Source: Flavobacteriales bacterium MED-G22
GTDB lineage: Bacteria; Bacteroidota; Bacteroidia; Flavobacteriales; Flavobacteriaceae
Length of the DNA: 47,334 nucleotides
Direction: 5' to 3'
Assembly: GCA_002457295.1 (NCBI GenBank)
Contig: NTKF01000006.1
Span: 1-47,334 of the forward strand
Shown here one piece after another: positions 25,319 through 35,099 of this stretch. A program made the translations under genes and the position numbers. The notes beneath the pieces are model-generated. The model saw only the letters and a program-made list of their open reading frames with translations, was not told the origin of the DNA and ran no database searches. Position 1 is the stretch's first letter; every line of letters starts with the position of its first letter.

Positions 25319-25332
25319 AACATAAATTAAAA

Positions 25333-25379
25333 ATTATCGCAAGTTAAGACTTAACTTTGAAGTGACCTTATATTATCGC
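25333..25379 (-). repeat. Palindrome and direct repeats upstream of the cold-shock gene
   Basis: A perfect inverted repeat, AAGTTAAG 25341-25348 and CTTAACTT 25350-25357 with a one-base centre, is flanked by two copies of ATTATCGC, at 25333-25340 and 25372-25379. The whole lies 15-61 bases upstream of the csp ATG; the outer copy overlaps the stop of the preceding small membrane-protein gene. It may be an operator or a 5'-leader stem. Confidence 0.55.
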
Positions 25380-25639
25380 GGTTTATTTTTTGAAACAACT
25401 TGATTTTCAATGTTTTTACGAATTTTTTTTAGGTTTTCTTCACTAAGGGTATAGTCTTTTAAACGTTTCCCTTTCCACCTGTGATATAGAAATATAGGAA
25501 GAAAAACAAATGCGGCAAAAACGACAGTAAATCCAATAATTTTTTCTCCTACCTTAAGATCTACAACACTCTTATGATACGTACCATAAATTAATCCAAA
25601 TGAAATACCAATGAATAAACAACGTAGCAATATCTTCAT
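25373..25639 (-). CDS. Small two-helix membrane protein, unknown function
   Basis: The 88-residue protein has two hydrophobic segments (about 3-20 and 33-53) and a basic, charged C-terminal tail (WKGKRLKDY...KNKPR), so it is probably an inner-membrane protein with its tail in the cytosol. The start overlaps the aspS stop by four bases (ATGA), so it is translated with aspS. I do not recognise the family. Confidence 0.7.
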   Translation of the reverse strand: MKILLRCLFIGISFGLIYGTYHKSVVDLKVGEKIIGFTVVFAAFVFLPIFLYHRWKGKRLKDYTLSEENLKKIRKNIENQVVSKNKPR

Positions 25640-27396
25640 TTGTTTGGTTTAGCGATTATTTTGAGGGCAAGTTCATCCAACTGTTCAGTATCAAGAGATG
25701 CAGGAGCATCAATCATTACATCACGGCCACTATTGTTTTTTGGAAATGCAATAAAATCTCGGATGATTTCTTTCCCGCCAAGGAGAGCCACTAAACGATC
25801 AAAACCAAATGCGATGCCACCATGAGGAGGGGCACCATATTGAAAAGCTTCCATCAGAAATCCAAATTGTTTTTTTGCTTCCTCTTTGGTAAAACCTAAA
25901 AGAGCAAACATTTTTTCTTGAAGTTGTCGATCGTGAATTCGAATAGAGCCCCCACCAATTTCGTTGCCATTAAGCACTAAGTCATAGGCATTGGCTTTCA
26001 CCTTTTCAGGGTGCTTCTCTAATAGAGAAATGTCTTCTGGTTTTGGAGCTGTGAAGGGATGGTGCATTGCATGAAAACGTTGGGTTTCTTCGTCCCACTC
26101 TAACAAGGGGAAATCTGTTATCCAAAGGGGAGCAAATTCTTCGGGCTTTCTCAAATCAAGCCGTTCAGCTAATTCCATTCTAAGTGCGCTAAGTTGCGTC
26201 CGAGTTGTTTGGATTTCTCCAGACAGAACCAATAATAAATCACCTTTTTGAGCCTTTGCTTTTTCTGCCCAAGCGCGTAATTCTTCCATACTAAAAAACT
26301 TATCTACGGAAGATTTAAAGGTGCCATCATCATTACATTTTACCCAAACCAATCCCTTAGCGCCTATTTGTGGTCTTTTGACCCAGTCTATTAAACTATC
26401 AATTTCTTTTCGACTAAAGCTAGCCGCACCACGAACTGCAATACCAACGACAAGCTGTTGATTATCAAAAACACCAAAGCCCTTACCTTGAGCTAATTCA
26501 TTAAGTTCACAGAATGTCATTCCAAAACGAATATCTGGTTTGTCGTTGCCGTAGGTTTGCATAGCTTGAGCATAAGTCATTCTTGGAAAACGGTCAAGAG
26601 TAATACCTTTGATTTCTTGTAATAAATAGCTGGTTAACCCTTCAAATTCATTGAGAATATCTTCTTGCTCAACAAAAGCCATTTCACAATCGATTTGAGT
26701 AAATTCTGGTTGTCTATCTGCTCTTAAGTCTTCATCTCTAAAACATTTCACAATTTGAAAATAGCGATCTATACCGCCCACCATCAAAAGCTGTTTGTAG
26801 GTTTGAGGAGATTGTGGTAGAGCATAAAATTGGCCTGCATTTATTCTTGAAGGCACAATAAAATCTCGTGCTCCCTCAGGGGTAGATTTGATTAAATAAG
26901 GAGTCTCCACTTCAGTAAATCCTTTTTGACTGAGATAGTTTCGAACAGTCATACTGACTTTTGAGCGAAAGATGATATTTTCTTTTACAGGATTTCTTCT
27001 AATATCTAAATAACGATATTGCATCCGCAATTCTTCTCCTCCATCGGTCTCATTTTCAATAGTGAATGGTGGGAGCTGTGCTTTATTTAAAAGCGTGAGC
27101 TGGGAAACTAAAACTTCTATGGCACCGGTGGCCATTGCCTCATTTTTTGATTCTCTAGCGATGACCTTACCTTGAACTTGAATCACAAATTCTCTACCTA
27201 AATTCTGAGCCATTTCAAAAAGGGCTTTGTCTGTGCGTTCTGCATCAAAAACAAGTTGAGTGAAACCATATCGATCTCTTAGATCAACCCAAATAATGAA
27301 TCCTTTGTTTCTGATGCGTTGCACCCATCCGCATAGGATAACGTGTTCATTTATGTGTGCCTCATGTAGGGCACCACAATCGTGTGTTCTTAGCAT
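25636..27396 (-). CDS. aspS: Aspartyl-tRNA synthetase
   Basis: The 586-residue class II synthetase has an N-terminal OB fold ([20 protein letters not shown]), motif 2 in [18 protein letters not shown], the large bacterial GAD insertion (about 280-420) and motif 3 [13 protein letters not shown]. The bacterial length (about 590) suggests a discriminating or non-discriminating bacterial type, which cannot be decided by eye. It is followed by a four-base overlap with a small membrane-protein gene. Confidence 0.97.
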   Translation of the reverse strand: MLRTHDCGALHEAHINEHVILCGWVQRIRNKGFIIWVDLRDRYGFTQLVFDAERTDKALFEMAQNLGREFVIQVQGKVIARESKNEAMATGAIEVLVSQLTLLNKAQLPPFTIENETDGGEELRMQYRYLDIRRNPVKENIIFRSKVSMTVRNYLSQKGFTEVETPYLIKSTPEGARDFIVPSRINAGQFYALPQSPQTYKQLLMVGGIDRYFQIVKCFRDEDLRADRQPEFTQIDCEMAFVEQEDILNEFEGLTSYLLQEIKGITLDRFPRMTYAQAMQTYGNDKPDIRFGMTFCELNELAQGKGFGVFDNQQLVVGIAVRGAASFSRKEIDSLIDWVKRPQIGAKGLVWVKCNDDGTFKSSVDKFFSMEELRAWAEKAKAQKGDLLLVLSGEIQTTRTQLSALRMELAERLDLRKPEEFAPLWITDFPLLEWDEETQRFHAMHHPFTAPKPEDISLLEKHPEKVKANAYDLVLNGNEIGGGSIRIHDRQLQEKMFALLGFTKEEAKKQFGFLMEAFQYGAPPHGGIAFGFDRLVALLGGKEIIRDFIAFPKNNSGRDVMIDAPASLDTEQLDELALKIIAKPNK

Positions 27397-27412
27397 AGTT
27401 TTTTCCTTAAGG

Positions 27413-27420
27413 CAAAAATA
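27413..27420 (-). promoter_or_regulatory. -7 box of aspS
   Basis: On the minus strand TATTTTTG (27420-27413) lies 17 bases before the aspS ATG. The only TTTG upstream is about 25 bases away, so the -33 element is weak. Confidence 0.4.
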
Positions 27421-27458
27421 TAAAAATAGTCTTGTAAGCTATTGACAAACGAAATGGA

Positions 27459-30400
27459 TTACCAAAGCTTTCTTAACTGAACCTTTATGGAATAAACAAT
27501 AGAAAATGTGGCAGGTACAATCACAAGAGTTAAAAACGTAGCAAAAGTTAACCCAAAAATGACGGTCCAAGCTAGAGGCCCCCAAAAGATAACATTTTCA
27601 CCTCCCACATAAATATTTGGGTTCCACTCGGTTACTAGGGTGAAGAAGTCAATATTTAATCCTACTGCAAGTGGAATAAGACCCAACACTGTTGTTATCG
27701 CAGTCAAAATTACAGGTCTCAATCGAGCAGCACCTCCTTCAACAATAGCTTGGTTTACTTCGCTTTTAGGAAGTAATTGATTGGGTTCTAACTCTTGTTT
27801 TTCGGCTCTTCTATCGATTAATAGTTGAGTGTAATCTAAAAGGACTACACCATTGTTTACAACAATCCCTGCAAGAGAAATGATACCCATCATTGTCATC
27901 AAAATAACAAAGGGCATTTGAAATAGAATTAAGCCTAAGAATACTCCTGTGAAACTCAAGAAAATAGATAATAATATAATGAGTGGCTTTGAAACAGAAT
28001 TGAATTGGAAAACTAGAAGCAATAAAATCAAACCCAAAGCTGCAGCAAGTGCATTTGAAAGAAATGACATATTTTTTTCCTGTTCCTCAATTTCTCCTGA
28101 GAATTGAAAGCGTACGTTTGGAGGCAGATCAAAATTTGAAAGTGACATCTTCACTTGAGCTACAACTTCATTGGCGTTAAAACCTGCTAATACAGAAGAA
28201 TAGAGGGTTACTACTCTGTTTAATCTTCTGTGCTTGATGGCACTGTAGGAAGTGGTGTTTTCCTCTTTAACTAGAGCAGCGACTGGAATTTCTTTAATTC
28301 TTCCATTTGAGGGATCACGAAAGACAATATTTTGATTAAAAAGTGCATTGTGATTGTTTCGCATTTCTTTTTCAAGACGCACATTGATGTCATAATCTTC
28401 GCCATTACTTTTAAAAACACCTGCTTTAGTCCCGAAGAGAGAGGTGCGAAGTTGCTGGCCCACTTGTGAAGCATTGACTCCTAATTCACCCGCCTTTTTT
28501 CGATCTAGATTGAGTTGAACACCGGGTTTATTTTTATTAACATCAATTTTTAGTTCTTCTACTCCAGCAATATTGATTTTATTAAGCAGCTCTTTCATAT
28601 TTTTGGCTACTCCAATTAATTCAATATAATCTTCTCCCATAATTTCAATAGTTATGGGATAGCCGGCAGGTGGTCCTTTTGCATCTTTTTCAACAGAAAC
28701 AGCTACTCCAGGAAATTTGCCAAGAAGTTGTTTTTGAATTTCCATACGAAGAATTTCACTGGAAGCCCCTTGCCTAAATTTATATTCACTCATAGACAAA
28801 GTTATTTTTCCTTTGTGAGGAAGTTCGTTCGTGTTGCCATTGTCTATCTCAGGATTTCCTGCTCCTTCACCTACTTGAGCAACATAAGATTCAATCATAA
28901 AATTTGAACCCCCTTCATTGTATTTTGGCTGTTGAATAACTTTATTGACTTCTGCTTCAATCCTTTTGGTTGTAGCATTAGTTTTTTCAATGTCAGTACC
29001 TTCGGGGTATTCTACATATATTATTATTTGAGCGGGATCATTGTTAGGGAAAAATTCTACCTGTGGTGGAAAAATACCCATTAGAGCAAAAGAGGTAAAT
29101 AATAGAAAAAACGTTCCAACTAAAAACAAAACTGGGCGAAACCCTTTTAAGGCAAAGGTTAAAAACTTTCGATACTTATTTTCTAAAGAAACTAGGATGA
29201 TATTTTGAAATTTTTGCGCCCATTTTTTGATGGCAAACTTATAAGACCAAAACAACAATGGAGTTACAAGCATTATTGTTCCTATAGCTTTTAATGCCCC
29301 TGTGTTGAAAATGAGAATAAGGCCTAAACTCCCTAAAATAGCAGTTAATCTCCACAAGCTTTTTGTGCTTATATCTCTTTCATTGACGTCCATAAATTGA
29401 GAAACGAGCATTGAATTGAAAAAGACGGCCACAATTAGAGAAGACCCCAAAACAACAGATAGGGTTATGGGGAAATAAATCATAAACTCACCCATCAATC
29501 CTGGCCACGCTCCTAATGGGACAAAAGCGGCTATGGTCGTTGCTGTTGAAATAATGATAGGAAAAGCAATTTCGCCTATCCCTTTTTTGGCAGCCTGAAT
29601 ACGGGACATGCCCTCTTTTTCCATCAAGCGATACACATTTTCAACAACCACTATTCCATTGTCAACCAACATTCCCAGTCCCATCACAAGACCAAAAAGT
29701 ACCATGGTATTCATGGTGAATCCAAGTGTAGACAGAATCATAAATGACATAAACATTGACATTGGAATAGCGAATCCCACAAAAAGGGCATTGCGAAATC
29801 CTAAGAAAAACATCAAGACTGTAACAACCAAAATTACCCCAAAAATGATGTTGTTGACCAATTCACTCACTTGATTTAATGTTAAGCTTGACTGATCGTT
29901 TGAAACAGTTATTGCCAAATCTTTTGGTAAACCCAGCTGTTTTCTATTTTTTAAGATTGCATTTATTTCTTGAGAGGCAATAATCAAGTTTTTTCCTCCC
30001 CTTTTTACAACATCAAGTAAAACGGCTTTATCTCCAAAAGACCTCGCAAAAGAGGTTATTTCTTTTTCCTGAAATGAAATGGTTGCAATATCTCCCAAAT
30101 AGACAGGCCCGTTTTCTGTTTTAATAACAAATTCTTTGAGCTCTTGTGGAGAACTGATTTCACCAATCAAACGTAAATTTCTTCTTTGACCATCACTCAC
30201 CATATTCCCAGCCGAAATGGTGTTATTTTCATTTGAAATGGAGCCAATAACGTCATTAAATGAAACTTTAGACGCGGTCATTTTGTAAACATCTAGTGCC
30301 ACTTCTACCTCAAAATCTTGAATTCCTCTAATATTTACTTCTTTTACCTGTGGTAAACGCTCTACTTCTGCTTCTATACGCTCTGCATATTCTTTTAGTT

Positions 30401-30893
30401 GTTCAATAGGATAGTCTCCAATAAGACTAATGTTTAATATGGGTAGGAGCTCAGAAAAATCCATTTCAAACACATTGGGTTCTAGCTTGGCATTATTAAA
30501 AGTGGGCCAGTCTGGACCAGCCTTAACGCCGTCCACTAAATCTTTAGACTTCTGTTTGGCTTCTTCTATGGATATATTTTCATCAAACTCTATCGTAATG
30601 ATAGAAAAATCTTCAGATGAAGTTGAGGTTATATCTACCAAATTAGGAACTCCTTTCAAAGCTTCTTCTAGTGGGGCGGTGACTAGACGTTCAATGTCTT
30701 CAGCTGTGTTTCCAGGAAAAACCGTACTTACAAAAACTTTAGTGTCGTTGATCTCTGGGAAACTCTCTCGGGGCATATTTATATAGGAGCTGACCCCTAA
30801 AATCAGAAAGATTCCCATAATGACATAAATCACTGTTTTGTGATCTATAGCCCAACTGGAAAAAAGAAATTCTTTATTTGTTTTTGATTTCAT
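27459..30893 (-). CDS. RND efflux transporter, inner-membrane permease
   Basis: The AcrB-like permease (1144 residues from ATG 30893) pumps hydrophobic or toxic compounds using the proton gradient. It shows the RND repeat halves, the FPGNTAEDIERLVTAPLE and WPGLMGEFMIYFPITL segments and TM4 GMLVDNGIVVVENV. Compared with AcrB, the TM4 pair Asp407-Asp408 reads Asp-Asn, and the TM10 Lys940 position reads Asn (GIVVNNGVV). Two extra hydrophobic segments lie between the halves (about 525-575). A start at 30935 is possible but would overlap the MFP gene by 32 bases; 30893 leaves a 10-base gap. It is the last gene of the efflux operon. Confidence 0.93.
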   Translation of the reverse strand: MKSKTNKEFLFSSWAIDHKTVIYVIMGIFLILGVSSYINMPRESFPEINDTKVFVSTVFPGNTAEDIERLVTAPLEEALKGVPNLVDITSTSSEDFSIITIEFDENISIEEAKQKSKDLVDGVKAGPDWPTFNNAKLEPNVFEMDFSELLPILNISLIGDYPIEQLKEYAERIEAEVERLPQVKEVNIRGIQDFEVEVALDVYKMTASKVSFNDVIGSISNENNTISAGNMVSDGQRRNLRLIGEISSPQELKEFVIKTENGPVYLGDIATISFQEKEITSFARSFGDKAVLLDVVKRGGKNLIIASQEINAILKNRKQLGLPKDLAITVSNDQSSLTLNQVSELVNNIIFGVILVVTVLMFFLGFRNALFVGFAIPMSMFMSFMILSTLGFTMNTMVLFGLVMGLGMLVDNGIVVVENVYRLMEKEGMSRIQAAKKGIGEIAFPIIISTATTIAAFVPLGAWPGLMGEFMIYFPITLSVVLGSSLIVAVFFNSMLVSQFMDVNERDISTKSLWRLTAILGSLGLILIFNTGALKAIGTIMLVTPLLFWSYKFAIKKWAQKFQNIILVSLENKYRKFLTFALKGFRPVLFLVGTFFLLFTSFALMGIFPPQVEFFPNNDPAQIIIYVEYPEGTDIEKTNATTKRIEAEVNKVIQQPKYNEGGSNFMIESYVAQVGEGAGNPEIDNGNTNELPHKGKITLSMSEYKFRQGASSEILRMEIQKQLLGKFPGVAVSVEKDAKGPPAGYPITIEIMGEDYIELIGVAKNMKELLNKINIAGVEELKIDVNKNKPGVQLNLDRKKAGELGVNASQVGQQLRTSLFGTKAGVFKSNGEDYDINVRLEKEMRNNHNALFNQNIVFRDPSNGRIKEIPVAALVKEENTTSYSAIKHRRLNRVVTLYSSVLAGFNANEVVAQVKMSLSNFDLPPNVRFQFSGEIEEQEKNMSFLSNALAAALGLILLLLVFQFNSVSKPLIILLSIFLSFTGVFLGLILFQMPFVILMTMMGIISLAGIVVNNGVVLLDYTQLLIDRRAEKQELEPNQLLPKSEVNQAIVEGGAARLRPVILTAITTVLGLIPLAVGLNIDFFTLVTEWNPNIYVGGENVIFWGPLAWTVIFGLTFATFLTLVIVPATFSIVYSIKVQLRKLW

Positions 30894-30903
30894 GCTGATT
30901 TTT

Positions 30904-32067
30904 CTATTGAATTCGTTGAACTTTTTGTTGGTCATCTACTACTCCCGCACCTTCTTCTAAAATTAAATCACCTGGACTTATTCCACTCAGAACTTCAATT
31001 TTTTCACCATCACTTTTTCCCAATGAAATGAGTACACGTTGGGTAAGATATACCCCTTCTTCATTGGTGGGTAGAATTTTATAGATAAATGTTTGACCTT
31101 CAGCATTTTCATTTATAATCCTCAGGGGAATCAATAAGGCCTCAGGATTATTGTAGTCATTTACTTCTATTTTAGCAGTGAGGTTTGGTTTTATCATTCC
31201 ATCTTCGTTGTTTAATGGAGCTTCAATTCTAAAAGTTCTATTGCTTAGGGCAATGTAGTTTCCTGTTTGTCTGATTTTGGTTTGCTGTGTTTGATTTAAA
31301 ACAGGCAATGTCACCGCTGCTGGACTTCCGATTTTGATGTTAGGTAAATAACTTTCAGGCACACTTGCCACCACATACATACTATTTAAATTCACGATTC
31401 TTATGATGCGAGACATTCCAGGGGCAATCATTTCTCCTTCTTTAGCAATCACCTCATCAATAACTCCAGAAAAAGGAGCATATATTTTGCTTTTTGAAAG
31501 TCTATCTTTCATTTGAGCTACCTGCTTTTTTTGCGCTTCATAACTAGTTTTGGCTTGTAAATATCCAATTTCTGAACCAATCTTTTGTTCCCATAGCCGC
31601 TTGGTTCTTTCAAAAGTTGTTCGGGCCAATTCTGTTTGCAGTTGAAGCTGTTCGAGTTGATCTTTCATTCCAGCATCATCAATCTCTGCCAAAAGTTTTC
31701 CTTTCTGAACAGATTGACCTTCATTGACATAGATCTTTTTCAATTTCCCGCCAAATTCAGAAAGTAAATCCAAATTTTGTCTTGTTTTCACATTACCCTG
31801 AACAGTAATAGAGTGTTTAAAAGCTTTAGGTTTAATTTCAAAAGCAGTTACTAAAGTGAGTTTTTCTTGGGTTTTAAAAGTGCCGATTTTTGCATTGACT
31901 TCTTCTAGTTGAAGGGATAATAAATTCAATTGCTGGTTATATTCACTTTGTTGTTGTTGCAGTAGCTCTAAATTATCACTAGCTAAAATTTCTTCATGTG
32001 TGGGTGCTGCACTTTCACAGGATATGAAGACAACAATAACTAAAAGTATAGTACTAATTTTTTTCAT
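30904..32067 (-). CDS. RND efflux periplasmic adaptor (membrane fusion protein), lipoprotein
   Basis: The 387-residue adaptor begins with a lipoprotein signal and Cys17 (VFISC). A coiled-coil segment near 28-60 is followed by a lipoyl half-motif (VNEGQSVQKGKLLAEID), the long alpha-hairpin, the second lipoyl half (YAPFSGVIDEVIAKEGEMIAPG) and the beta-barrel and membrane-proximal domains. It bridges the permease and the TolC-type channel. It follows the channel gene by four bases. Confidence 0.94.
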   Translation of the reverse strand: MKKISTILLVIVVFISCESAAPTHEEILASDNLELLQQQQSEYNQQLNLLSLQLEEVNAKIGTFKTQEKLTLVTAFEIKPKAFKHSITVQGNVKTRQNLDLLSEFGGKLKKIYVNEGQSVQKGKLLAEIDDAGMKDQLEQLQLQTELARTTFERTKRLWEQKIGSEIGYLQAKTSYEAQKKQVAQMKDRLSKSKIYAPFSGVIDEVIAKEGEMIAPGMSRIIRIVNLNSMYVVASVPESYLPNIKIGSPAAVTLPVLNQTQQTKIRQTGNYIALSNRTFRIEAPLNNEDGMIKPNLTAKIEVNDYNNPEALLIPLRIINENAEGQTFIYKILPTNEEGVYLTQRVLISLGKSDGEKIEVLSGISPGDLILEEGAGVVDDQQKVQRIQ

Positions 32068-32071
32068 TTTT

Positions 32072-33415
32072 TTATTCTTGAGGGAGGTTTAATATCGCAA
32101 GTAAAGCTGCTTTTTTTGCTATTACATTTTGAATGGATTGAAGATAGTTTCTTTGGGCCCCATACAGTTGCAATTGAGCTTCACGAAGTTCAAAAGAAGT
32201 AGCTATCCCTTCAAAATATTTTGTTTGATTTTTCTTTTCAATGTTTACGGCTAAGGTTAAATTTTCCTTAGAAGTGAAATAGGTTTCAACGGCTAATTGA
32301 TAATCATTTTTTGCCGAAGCGATTTCAAGATGAACACGACTTTGGGTTTCTTCTAAGTCAGTTTGGGCTTGTTCAACTGCAATTTTGGCTTTTTGTCTCA
32401 TGGCAGATTTTCCAAAAGAACTAAAGATAGGCACGTTGAGGCTTACTCCGATCAGAGAAGAACCAAACCACTTTTGATCAGATTTTAAAAAATTAAATTG
32501 GTTTCCAAAACCAGAATAATTTCCATTAATAAAAGCGGATAATTTGGGGAGTGCTTTCGATTGCTCATAACGATATAACAAAGATTCTGAGGCTAGATTA
32601 TTTTCTGCTATTTTGACATCAATATTATTAGCAATTGATTCGGATTGGTTGGTAAACGATTCAAATAACCCATCATCAATTAAAGATTCTAAACTGTCTA
32701 AAAGGGATAAAGGATTTTCAATAGGAATTCCCAATAATAATTTTAACATGTTCAAAGTGATCGTCTCTAAGTTTTGAGCGTATCGCAATTGAGTATTAAT
32801 TTCTGCCAGTGTCAACCGAAGTTGTTCAACACTTTCTTCTTCTTGAAATCCATTTTCAAATAAGGCTCTTAACTCAATTAGATTGGCATCAAGTTGTAAT
32901 TTATTCTTTTCGAGAATACTCACATTTTCTTGAGCTAAAAGCACAGAAGCATAGGTGTTGACTATACTTTTACGCACTTCAATTTCTGTTTTTTCTAATA
33001 CGTTTTGGGAAATAAAAAGATATATTTTTGAAGCCTCTAAGCCAACCAAATAAGATCCATCAAATAGCAATTGATTCAACCGAACGCCAGCTACAATATT
33101 TTGCTCTGTCCCAAAGCGTAACTCGGCAAATTCACCTTTTTCACCTCCAAAAAATTCGGCAGGAACTAAGGAAACAGGAAGTTCAATAAAATTTTGATAA
33201 TCAAAAGAACTGCTAATCTGGGGTAAACCAATAGCGATAGTATTCCATCTGTCTTTATACGCTTTTTGTACATCTCGGGTAGCATTGATAATTGCACGGT
33301 TATTTTTTAATCCATACTCAACGGCTTGAGATAAGGTGATTGCATTAGGCCCTTTTTCTTGCCCCCGCGAGGTGTAGAAAACGAATAACAAAAGTAGGCT
33401 AAAAAGTAATCTCAT
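32072..33415 (-). CDS. TolC family outer-membrane efflux channel
   Basis: The 447-residue protein has a signal peptide (about 1-18, ending SRGQ) and two outer-membrane-factor repeats with long helices, for example ITLSQAVEYGLKNNRAI and the later SALYRYEQSKALPKLSAF-type segment (here LLYRYEQSKALPKLSAF). It forms the exit duct of the tripartite pump. It lies five bases after the TetR gene and four before the adaptor gene. Confidence 0.94.
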   Translation of the reverse strand: MRLLFSLLLLFVFYTSRGQEKGPNAITLSQAVEYGLKNNRAIINATRDVQKAYKDRWNTIAIGLPQISSSFDYQNFIELPVSLVPAEFFGGEKGEFAELRFGTEQNIVAGVRLNQLLFDGSYLVGLEASKIYLFISQNVLEKTEIEVRKSIVNTYASVLLAQENVSILEKNKLQLDANLIELRALFENGFQEEESVEQLRLTLAEINTQLRYAQNLETITLNMLKLLLGIPIENPLSLLDSLESLIDDGLFESFTNQSESIANNIDVKIAENNLASESLLYRYEQSKALPKLSAFINGNYSGFGNQFNFLKSDQKWFGSSLIGVSLNVPIFSSFGKSAMRQKAKIAVEQAQTDLEETQSRVHLEIASAKNDYQLAVETYFTSKENLTLAVNIEKKNQTKYFEGIATSFELREAQLQLYGAQRNYLQSIQNVIAKKAALLAILNLPQE

Positions 33416-33420
33416 AGTAT

Positions 33421-34017
33421 TTAAGAAAGTTTGTGTTCATTTAAAAGTGAAATGCCTTTTTCGGTTGATATGGCTCGAAGATGATACTCAAAAAACTTGC
33501 CCATTAAGTCATCAATTTGAAAATCAGTTCTGGGAAATAACTTTATATCTTTAATGTTGCGAAGGCCACTAAAATAAATTCTAGAAATGAAATCTATGTC
33601 AATATTACTTCTAAACAGATTCATATCAATACCCCTTTGCAAGCTGCATCTAAATTGATTGCCTAATAAATCAAATTCTTTAAATTTAAATTTTTGATAG
33701 ACTTCTGGATAATATTTTTGTAATTGAATTTGAGGTGAATTTTCTTCATCACTTAAATATTGTAAAACCATAGTCTTCACCTCATAAATCGCTGCAATTG
33801 GATTAGAGGCTGAATGCTGTATCACATCAACCTCACTTCCAATTTTTAAAATCAGCATATTCACTGCAGCCTCAATAAGGGCTTTTTTATTTTCAAAATT
33901 TTCGTAGATCGTTTTTTTGGAAATGCAAAGTTTTTGTGCAACCTCATCCATTGTGACGTTTTTGAATCCAATCTTAAGAAAGAGAGGAAGGGCAGTCTGA
34001 ACGATTTCCTTTTTCAT
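33421..34017 (-). CDS. TetR family regulator of the efflux operon
   Basis: The 198-residue regulator has an N-terminal helix-turn-helix (TALPLFLKIGFKNVTMDEVAQKLCISKKTIYENFENKKAL). I start it at ATG 34017, not at 34059, because the predicted promoter (TTTG 34060-34057, TATTTTTG 34037-34030) lies between the two. It is first in an operon with the TolC, adaptor and RND genes and is expected to repress its own transcript and release it when a pump substrate binds. No effector can be read from the sequence. Confidence 0.93.
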   Translation of the reverse strand: MKKEIVQTALPLFLKIGFKNVTMDEVAQKLCISKKTIYENFENKKALIEAAVNMLILKIGSEVDVIQHSASNPIAAIYEVKTMVLQYLSDEENSPQIQLQKYYPEVYQKFKFKEFDLLGNQFRCSLQRGIDMNLFRSNIDIDFISRIYFSGLRNIKDIKLFPRTDFQIDDLMGKFFEYHLRAISTEKGISLLNEHKLS

Positions 34018-34029
34018 AAAAATTTCGGC

Positions 34030-34060
34030 CAAAAATACAATAGGAAACTTAAACACCAAA
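34030..34060 (-). promoter_or_regulatory. Promoter of the TetR-efflux operon
   Basis: On the minus strand TTTG (34060-34057) is followed after 19 bases by TATTTTTG (34037-34030), a full match to the Bacteroidota promoter. The leader to ATG 34017 would be only about 7 bases. An operator for the repressor would be expected here, but no clear palindrome is seen. Confidence 0.7.
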
Positions 34061-34124
34061 AAAGTTTTTACAGTTTTTTAAAAAAGAATCATTCAAAAAT
34101 TGATTATTTTTATAAAAAAATTCA

Positions 34125-35099
34125 ATGGAGCACATAGCTGCCTATCAAAAGCAATTCCTTGACTTTTTGAACAATAAAAAATGGCCTTCAAATCCAGAAA
34201 GGTTGTATGCTCCGATTACATACATTTTGGGATTAGGCGGCAAAAGGTTACGCCCAGTATTAACTTTGATGGGTGCTAATGCCTTTGGACAACAAACCAC
34301 ACCAGCTTTACCTGCAGCCTTGGCTGTTGAATTGTTTCATAATTTCACATTACTGCATGACGACATTATGGATGACGCTCCACTGCGAAGAGGGAAACCA
34401 ACGGTTCATACAAAATGGGATAATAACTTGGCAATTCTTTCTGGAGATGCGGTTTTAATTGCAGCCTATCAGGCCTTAGAAGCATACGAAGAGAGTCTCT
34501 ACAGCCAGCTCACAAGGGTATTAAGTAAAACGGCTATTGAAGTTTGTGAAGGGCAGCAATATGACATGGATTTCGAAAAAAGAACTAACGTTAGTGAAGG
34601 GGAATATCTACACATGATTAAGTTAAAGACAGCCGTGTTGGTTGGATGTGCGCTTAAAATGGGAGCCCTCATTGCAGGAGCTTCTTTGAAACAATCAGAA
34701 GAGATATATCAGATAGGAGAATCGATAGGTCTTGCATTTCAAATTCAAGATGATTATTTGGATGCTTTTGGTGATCCAAAATCTTTTGGAAAACAAGTAG
34801 GGGGTGATATTATCGAAAATAAAAAAACAATGCTGTATTATCTCGCCATAGAACTGGGAACAGATGCACAAAAAAAGGAGTTGATTACCCTTTTTAGCAC
34901 ACGACCCCAAAACCCTGTGGATAAAATCAAAACTAGCTGTGAAATATTTTATAAAACTGGAGCTCAAGAAGCTTGTAGAGCAAAAGTTAATTATTATACT
35001 AACCAAGCCCTAGATCAACTCAAGGCCCTTTCTCTAAACGAAAGTGGAAAAAACGAAATTGAAAAATTTGCCAAAGCACTCATGGCAAGGTCATTCTAA
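34125..35099 (+). CDS. Polyprenyl diphosphate synthase
   Basis: The 324-residue enzyme condenses isopentenyl diphosphate with an allylic diphosphate. The first Asp-rich motif is DDIMD (79-83) followed by LRRGKPTVH, the second is QDDYLDAFGD. The region before the first motif (FHNFTLLH) does not settle chain length; farnesyl, geranylgeranyl or longer products are possible. Convergent with lycopene cyclase, so a geranylgeranyl product for carotenoids is attractive but unproven. The stop interlocks with the cyclase stop (CTAA 35096-35099). Confidence 0.92.
   Translation: MEHIAAYQKQFLDFLNNKKWPSNPERLYAPITYILGLGGKRLRPVLTLMGANAFGQQTTPALPAALAVELFHNFTLLHDDIMDDAPLRRGKPTVHTKWDNNLAILSGDAVLIAAYQALEAYEESLYSQLTRVLSKTAIEVCEGQQYDMDFEKRTNVSEGEYLHMIKLKTAVLVGCALKMGALIAGASLKQSEEIYQIGESIGLAFQIQDDYLDAFGDPKSFGKQVGGDIIENKKTMLYYLAIELGTDAQKKELITLFSTRPQNPVDKIKTSCEIFYKTGAQEACRAKVNYYTNQALDQLKALSLNESGKNEIEKFAKALMARSF

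Noticed and set aside
30894..30935. The longer start of the RND permease at 30935.
   Set aside because: It would overlap the adaptor gene by 32 bases; ATG 30893 leaves a 10-base gap and a normal cytosolic N-terminus before TM1.
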